In this document: positions 57,530 to 64,000 of the stretch, in pieces | Layout of the letters: each line of letters begins with the position of its first letter | Position numbering within the stretch: the first letter of the stretch is position 1 | Source: Oxytricha trifallax | Lineage: Eukaryota; Ciliophora; Spirotrichea; Sporadotrichida; Oxytrichidae | Assembly (NCBI GenBank): GCA_000711775.1 | Contig: ARYC01019265.1 | Location: 1 to 64,000 of the forward strand | DNA: 64,000 nt | Reading direction: 5' to 3' | The notes under the pieces: generated by a model | The model's database searches: none | What the model was told of the DNA's origin: nothing | Seen by the model: the letters and a program-made list of their open reading frames with translations, nothing else | Translations under genes and position numbers: made by a program

Positions 57530-58650
57530 TAAGGAATGTTATGTATATTTATTATTTTTTTATACTTTATATGAAAGAAATTAAGAGCTTTAATGCAAAA
57601 CTCTTTCTTCCACAAAGAAAACATTGTCAAAGTTACTCATCTAAATATGCAAAGTTGACTCTTAGCAAAGTGATTCCAATCAATAAGAGCAAGTCAAAGA
57701 TTTAGCAAGTTCAATACTTTCTTGGATATCTGATTTCTCTGGAAGAGATGAAGTTATAGAAGATTAACTTAATATCTGCTAGAGCTTACTTTAGAAGCTG
57801 GTCTTAAACAGAGGTTATCTACAAACTTTCAATTAAGTAGGTTACAGCATGCTAGACTAGTTGAAGGAACAAGATTCTCTACAATCCATTCCATAACTAT
57901 TCCAGAATGAGTTTAGAGCTTTCTTACTCATTAATATGGCAAATAACTTTATGAACCTGAGGAAGTTAGGCTAAGCCAACAGCTTGAAGAAGGAGGCAAC
58001 TTAATTACTAATGTCGGACAAACGGGTGAACATCGATTGCACTTATATTCTTGAAGCTTCATTCAAATTAAGAGCTAAGCAACCCTAGGAAGTTATGAAA
58101 ATTTTGGATTATGTTCAAGATAGCAGTTACGAGAAGGAAATCCTGTCAACTTTGGCTTTGTTTGAATTGAAGCAATTAATCATTAATTGTTTATTACTTT
58201 TTATTGCAATACAAGAACTTCTATCTAGGCTGTAAAGTTCTAGTTTCCTCATTGAAAACAGACCTAAACCAAACTTTGACTCACGATTCAGAAATCTTCA
58301 AGTCTCAAGAAATTTAGAGAATAAAGTTCCTACTTGGCTTTGCATATCACTTAAAATATCAAGCTGAAGATATATTCATGAAGGCAAGGTAGCAAGGAAT
58401 CATACTGGAAGATGACTTTTCAGAGAGTGACATTAAAAGTTTCAATCAGGCTTATCTTGAAGGAAAGGCTAACAAGAGTCTCTAGAAAGCCAAAGAATTG
58501 CTCAATATAAAACCATAATAATTTCTTAATTATATGCTTTTAAAATATAACTATTATATTAAAATTAACTTTACAAGAGTGTATCAAAATATAAGCAAAT
58601 AAACAATACTATTTTTTTGGATAAAATTTTTTGCCTATATTTTTAGTTGA
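57530..58650 (+). CDS. Helical-repeat protein, function unknown
   Basis: Not named. A frame open from about 57530 reads KTLSSTKKTLSKLLIQICK, DLASSILSWISDFSGRDEV, LLQKLVLNRGYLQTFNQVG, FRAFLLINMANNFMNLRKLG, QEVMKILDYVQDSSYEKEIL and STLALFELK. An IES with pointer GCAAT (58172/58206) follows, then QYKNFYLGCKVLVSSLKTD, RIKFLLGFAYHLKYQAEDIF and KSLQKAKELLNIKPQQ. The stop is TGA 58648-58650 unless an insert follows the NIKPQQ region. The pattern of helix pairs resembles TPR or coatomer-epsilon-like solenoids, without enough to assign. No start codon is visible in this frame. Confidence 0.65.
58172..58210 (+). other. Candidate IES (pointer GCAAT)
   Basis: GCAAT at 58172-58176 and 58206-58210. Excision of 34 bp joins ALFELKQ to YKNFYLGCK in frame. 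Confidence 0.7.
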
Positions 58651-59508
58651 GTCTTAGAGTACTTTGAATTATATTCTTAGAAGCATATTCATTGTAGAAA
58701 TAAATAAAGACTTGATGCTAAGTTATAATAAATAAAACAACAATGAATCAAATAAAAGAAAACAGTATTTTTTTTTATTTATTACTTATACTACTACTTT
58801 GCTTAAAAATCTAGTTTTATTTTTATTTCTTAAAATTAAATGGTAATATAAAAATAATATTCAAAAACAAGTATACTTTACAGAGAAATATTTTTTATAT
58901 AATTACATACATGGCAGCCTTATAAATGTAAAACATGATCATGTACTTTAATTTTATTTCTTTATGCTATACTATAATAATTTTTATATATTGGATTTAA
59001 ATGTTTACCCTGAAATTTAGCTTTGATTCTTTTTAAATTAATTTCCAATTAACTAATTACCCACAACTATATGAATAAATTAAATATTATAGCACTAGAT
59101 CTAAGATAAAAGCAAAAGGATAATAAAATAAAAAATTAAAAGAGATTAAAACCATATAATTAAAAAAATTATATTTTTTTAATCATTCTTTTTAGTATAA
59201 CTTTTCTCCTTCATTTAATTATATGTTTTAATTATTTTTTATTGATTTGCATATTATATTGTCAATAATAAAACACTGAACATTCAAAAACTAAAATTAT
59301 ACACGACTTTACATTTATAATTTAAATTAGCTTGATTTAGCAGCTAACTAAGATCCACAATTTTTTTAAGAATATTCTTAGATCATAAATTTATTTCTTT
59401 ATACATCAAATAAACTACTTATAACATATCTATCCATCATATATAAGTAGTAAATTTATGCAATTAATTACAACAAAAATATCTTAAATTAAGTAATCTA
59501 CTAAAAAG
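58651..59508. other. A+T-rich spacer
   Basis: Intergenic, about 85% A+T, nothing recognised; the last 50 bp hold the 5' flank of the TPR gene. Confidence 0.55.
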
Positions 59509-62252
59509 ATGTCAGCTACAAACAAGCTTCTTGGTGAAGTCCAACAATTTATCAAAGATCAAAACTACTAGCAAGCTATAAATGCATGCTTAAACATCAT
59601 AAGAATCGATCCACAGAATCCTACAACATATGTTCTCTTGGCCATATCAGTGTGCAAAAATGGTCAATTTATAGATGCTCTGCAACAATGCGAATCTTTA
59701 ATGCGAAATCTCAAACCGGGCACTGAAGATGATAAAGTCTTGTTCCAGGTCTTGACTACAATTAAATTAAACAATAAAATATTTTTAGTATTTTACTACT
59801 GGCATAGAGGCCAGCAATATGATGATCGAGCAGGGCAATTAAAAGCAAAAGAAAGATGGGTTTGAGCACAGAATAAGATATTAAATTATACTCATTGAAT
59901 TTTTAGAAAGGTATGATATCTTCAAATGTTTAATATTTGTTGCTTTAGAAAAGAGAGATGGGAAAAGTTTGAACAAGAACTCGATTCACTTATCCCTATA
60001 CTCACTGCAGAAGATAGATTCGATGAGCTTGAGAGAATATACTACAGAGTCTTTATGAATCCTTAGCTCAGCCCAGAGTTAAAACACAGATGTGGTATCT
60101 CTATATTCACTATGTCGCAGTTCTACAACCCAAAATTAAAGTTGACACTAGAGCTTTATGAACAAATTGCATCACTCAAGCCAGATAGTCCAGATAATGC
60201 CCTCTTGAGCCAAAAACTTATCAAAGATATTGATAAAAGAGTACCACTTTCAATTACATAAGTTAAGCCTGATCAAATTATTGGGTAAATTAATTAAATC
60301 ATAATTTTAAATTGAAGTAAAATTAAATCTGTAACTTCAAAATCTTTTCATATCTTGCAGATTGTAAGACTTTGCTTAATCTTATGAAGCCACTTTTTGA
60401 GAATTAAGACTACCAAAATGAGCAATTTTCAGCTTCTCTCTTTGCAAACAACCTAAATCTTTTCTTTAAGTACTTGGTAGTCTGCTCCATGGTCTACGAA
60501 GAAACCTCAAATGATTGGAAAAGTTTGATACAAAACTTAAACATTTTGATTACAACTGAAAATTTCAAGCAAAACGATCAGCTTGGATCAGAGTCCTCAC
60601 TTCCATTGAATACCCTCATTTATTCATTAGTTGATGCTGAAAGTCATATCTATTCCTTGAATCCTGCTTAAACCTTTGTAACTTCAAAAGATAGATCTTT
60701 ACAAGATTAAGAGTTGGAAAAACTTAAAGTTACAACTGACAAAAAATACTGTCCTCACTTAGGACTATCACTTGTATGTATTAACAATAATTATATTAAC
60801 ATTATATAGTCTGAAACAATGATTCTAATGAACATCAATCATGAAGAGACTTTTAAAACACTGATCTCTAGTGTAAATCTTGTTTATCAATTGAGAAGCT
60901 ATGGATTTTCTTAGGGATTTGAGTAATTTATTCTTTAAATTTCTAATTATAATTTAGACTAGAGACCAAGGCATTACTTTACTAAGCTTAAATATTGGTA
61001 GGTAGAGGCCTTACTTTATCGTAAGAAAAGAAAAAATTAGTATTTGAGCAATTGATTGAGAAATTAAATGCCATTAAGGATAAGACTTCAAACTTTAATC
61101 TGATTAATGAGAATATTCCAAAAGTAAGATTCTCATTTTAATTAAAAACAATTTCTATAGTTAAAATATCAATACTATTTATCAATTGACAACTGGAAAG
61201 CAGCTAAGGAAGTTCTAGATGATTTATTTTATTTTTAATTTAAAAATATTAGTTATATCTTTTAAAAATGAACTTGACACTAAGATAGATACACATACCA
61301 ACAAAGATTGGATTAAGAGTCAAAGAGCTTGGTTATCTTACTCTTATTTGGATCAGCTTGCAAGTAACGAAGAAGAAAAAATTCTCATGCTCAAGGGCAT
61401 CGTGAATTTATTGAAAGATGCTATACAAGCTAATCCAAAGAACATTGATGCTCAGGTAAAACTTGGAACAATCTACTATGCCTACGAAAAGTTGCTTGGC
61501 ATAAATCCCAAGCAAGATGTAGCTCAATGGCTACAAGCACTAAAATAAGATCAATCCAATGCAGAGATATTTCTCTCTCTTGCCATGTACTATTTCTCTA
61601 AAGAGAAAGATTTGACCAGAGCTCTTAAATGTTTGGATAAGGTTAACCTACTCAGGCCAGATTTAGAAGAAGGATAACTCTTGCTCTTTATCATATTGGT
61701 TGAACAAGGTAATTTGGATCTAGCTTTTGCAAATCTAACCAGATTCCAAAAGATTCAACCTCTCTCAGTTTTTCCATACTTTATACTTGGCTTAAGAGCA
61801 AAGAACAATTCCTTATTCACTCAAGCAATAGAATTCTTCCAAAGTGGTTCAAGATTTCATGGACTTTGGGCCAGTAGAAAGGAAAAGATTAAGAACAACT
61901 TTCCTTAGCTCAAGGAAGCTCTGCAAGTTGCCGAAAATCTTCATAATTACAAGCATTTAGATCTCTATGTTAGACCTATCGGTATTTTAGCTCAAAATGA
62001 CATTCAATAATATAATACTTTTCAATGGATTTATCTAAAAAATTTTAAATCCTAATTATTATTGCATACTGGGTACATATTGCAGACTGCTATCAAAAGA
62101 TTGATAAAAATGAAGCTGCTATGAAATGCATCATGAAGATAAACAAAGATGTAGCAATTTTATTAAGCCAATATTAACCAAGCCATAATGAGACAAATAT
62201 CATCAATATTGAATCTAAATATTAATTATTTATTGATATAGAATTAACATGA
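59509..62252 (+). CDS. TPR protein, possibly SKI3/TTC37-like
   Basis: A long tetratricopeptide solenoid. ATG 59509 (MSATNKLLGEVQQFIKDQN) is followed by a TPR (QQAINACLNIIRIDPQNPTT) and GTEDDKVLFQVLTTI, YYWHRGQQYDDRAGQLKAKE. An IES with pointer AGATGGG (59854/59956) leads to RWEKFEQELDSLIPILTAED. Short introns at 60774-60809 and 61124-61160 separate later exons with SLKPDSPDNALLSQKLIKDI, LLKDAIQANPKNIDAQVKLG, FLSLAMYYFSKEKDLTRAL and LLFIILVEQGNLDLAFANL. A last block (YWVHIADCYQKIDKNEAAM) ends at TGA 62250-62252. Repeats at both ends with a long helical middle recall SKI3 of the cytoplasmic exosome cofactor, but general TPR similarity could give the same picture. Confidence 0.75.
59854..59962 (+). 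other. Candidate IES in the TPR gene (pointer AGATGGG)
   Basis: AGATGGG at 59854-59860 and 59956-59962. Excision of 102 bp removes the in-frame TGA at 59864 and joins LKAKERW to EKFEQELDS. Confidence 0.8.
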
Positions 62253-62444
62253 AGTTTAAAAATTATATAATTCTTATTTTATTAATTTTTTAAATAAAAA
62301 TTACATTAAAATGAAAGGGGTAAAATAAAAAAGACCAATGACAACTTCCAATGTATTTATAATTGTTTTTTCTTATGCTTTTAGGTTACAATTATTTTTA
62401 TTGTTATATTATGAAAAAAATGTTTAATTTATAATAATAGTATT

Positions 62445-64000
62445 GTTACAAGAAGACAGAATATTTTCAAAGACAAAGCCAATGAAACTCTCAATAAAAC
62501 TAAAACGAGACTTATTCTAGATAAATCTTAATCCCCTAAAAACGTTACTCAAATTATTCAAAATCAAGGCATGCTCTCTCTTTCTAACTAATCTGCTATG
62601 AAATCTTAAAACTCAAAGTAAAAAGGTTAAAGTAAAAAACAAGAATTTTAAGAGTAGAATAGCAATAAATTATACAGGTTGCCATCACTCTCTAAATGCT
62701 TGGAGCATGAAATTTTACCAAAGAATTCTATTATGTTAAGGTAGTTGTGTGAGTTGGCTTCAACAAACAGAAACTTCTTGAAATCTCACTTTAATGAATT
62801 CATTAAGAAAAACAGTGCTGTTTCACCACATCTGTAAAAAACTGTAAATACTAAAGATCATATCTAGTTTAATAATGACTTGTAATCGTTAATTTCAGAT
62901 GATTTGAAATAAAATCAAAAGATTTCACCAGGGAGAATTTAAAGTGCTGGTGCATAGCGAAGTTAGTGTAATTCAAATAAAGGAGGATAGTATAGATACT
63001 AGACCTCATAAGTCAATAAAGTGGATTTAAAAATAGACACTTAGCATAATATGTTAAAGCCTAAGAATAATCCAAATTTGCTTTAATCACTATTTAAAAA
63101 AGACAGCTAAGAACCGAGATAAATAAATTAAGTCAAGATACATTTGCCGTTTGAGAAAGCTTATATAACAACGAATAGCAAGATTTCATAGAATTATGTG
63201 AATAATTAAAATTTTAGTTTTCTACATAAATACAGAAGATGAAAATACTTAAATTAAATAAACTATTAATTAAAGGTGAGATTATATGACCCTTTTTTAT
63301 TTAAGATGAATAATAAAATTAAATATAGAAATGTGAATAATTTGAGTTTCATCTCTTCACCTAAGATATTACAGCTTAATAATTTAAACAACTCGAACAC
63401 GCATACTTAAGAAAACGACCTCAATTCAAATCGAGATCTTCTTGATATAACTTAGTTTACCCCTCCCCTAGCTAAGGAGGATAATCAAACATAATTCTTA
63501 GAAATTGATGTCTTCGAAAAAAAAGCTGAACAAAATCAAGGTAGAAACAACTTTATATCAATTATTAGTTTGATACCTAAACCACTGACTCGCAAATTGT
63601 GAATATTTAATCTAATAGGGAAATATAAAAAGATTAAGGGATCCCTAATCAAAAGCAATCAACTTAGAAGTTTTTGAGGAAAAAGATCTTCTCGGCATAA
63701 CCTCAGAATAGGAAAAAATTTGCTAGAAATTAAAACTCTAATGAGAACTTGAGAAACAAAAAATACTTGCAATAAAAGAGGACAGGAGAGAATAGCACAT
63801 ATAATTTACTGAAATCTGAATAATCCAAGACTGAAGTATTTTCTTCTTTCAGAGACAGAGAGAGTGATGTAATTGAATCTTAAATGGAACCTATTGGGTT
63901 AGGGTCAGAGAATAATTTAATAAAGTCATAGAATCAAACTTTAATTCATAAAATTAATGAAGATGAAGTTTATATCGAAAATATGTCTCCGATTAAGGTC
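62445..64000 (+). CDS. Ser/Asn/Gln-rich protein, 3' end beyond the window
   Basis: Not recognised; partial. A frame from about 62445 (RRQNIFKDKANETLNKTK) runs through LPSLSKCLEHEILPKNSIM and LRQLCELASTNRNFLKSHF to about 63240. After an A+T-rich insert it continues NNLSFISSPKILQLNNLN and DVFEKKAEQNQGRNNF; after another insert near 63555-63595 it continues TTDSQIVNIQSN, KYLQQKRTGENSTYNLLK, FSSFRDRESDVIESQ and EDEVYIENMSPIKV to the window edge. No domain is evident beyond low-complexity polar sequence with short helical stretches. Start codon not found. Confidence 0.6.

Overview
The window is about 75% A+T and reads as germline (micronuclear) DNA of a stichotrich ciliate, most likely Oxytricha trifallax (Sterkiella) or a close relative. 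Three things point there. First, TAA and TAG lie in frame throughout conserved domains (ABC transporter, Rab, cyclins, RPN13), usually where Gln is expected, and TGA is the only stop. Second, genes are cut into blocks by short A+T-rich inserts bounded by direct repeats; removing one repeat plus the insert restores the frame, as expected for IESs with pointers. Third, 43358-47417 is a 4.06-kb transposon with C4A4 telomere-like ends and the three-gene layout of the TBE family, which is limited to the germline of these ciliates. No macronuclear telomeres are present.

Layout. 0.3-1.8 kb: cyclin 1. 2.4-3.1 kb: hypothetical gene. 3.6-10.4 kb: full-length ABCA-type transporter. 11.0-11.5 kb: end of a hypothetical gene. 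12.2-14.1 kb: cyclin 2. 16.0-19.8 kb: cyclin 3. 20-22.5 kb: gene-free stretch with three palindromic elements. 23.1-23.8 kb: minus-strand gene. 23.8-26.9 kb: cyclin 4. 29.2-32.1 kb: cyclin 5. 32.9-33.2 kb: an unexplained GC-rich island. 34-38.4 kb: compact cluster with RPN13, a twin-cysteine protein, a membrane RING protein and an FHA/RING-CH protein. 39-48.7 kb: two Ser/Asn/Gln-rich genes, the second split by the TBE element. 48.9-52.8 kb: a long minus-strand gene and a Rab11-like GTPase. 53-64 kb: MORN/coiled-coil, helical-repeat and TPR genes (the last possibly SKI3/TTC37) and a partial gene leaving the right edge.

Themes. Five cyclin paralogs share this stretch, and four carry an IES at the same codon position with different pointers. 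Introns are mostly 36-40 nt and start with GT and end with AG, so they can be told from IESs. The TBE copy is decayed in all three genes. Macronuclear products would exist only after precise excision of the IESs and the TBE, so the CDS coordinates here are germline spans, not continuous reading frames.

Limits: every translation and pointer was read by eye; no search or alignment program was run. N-terminal ends of low-complexity genes and blocks in the most A+T-rich stretches are the least certain.
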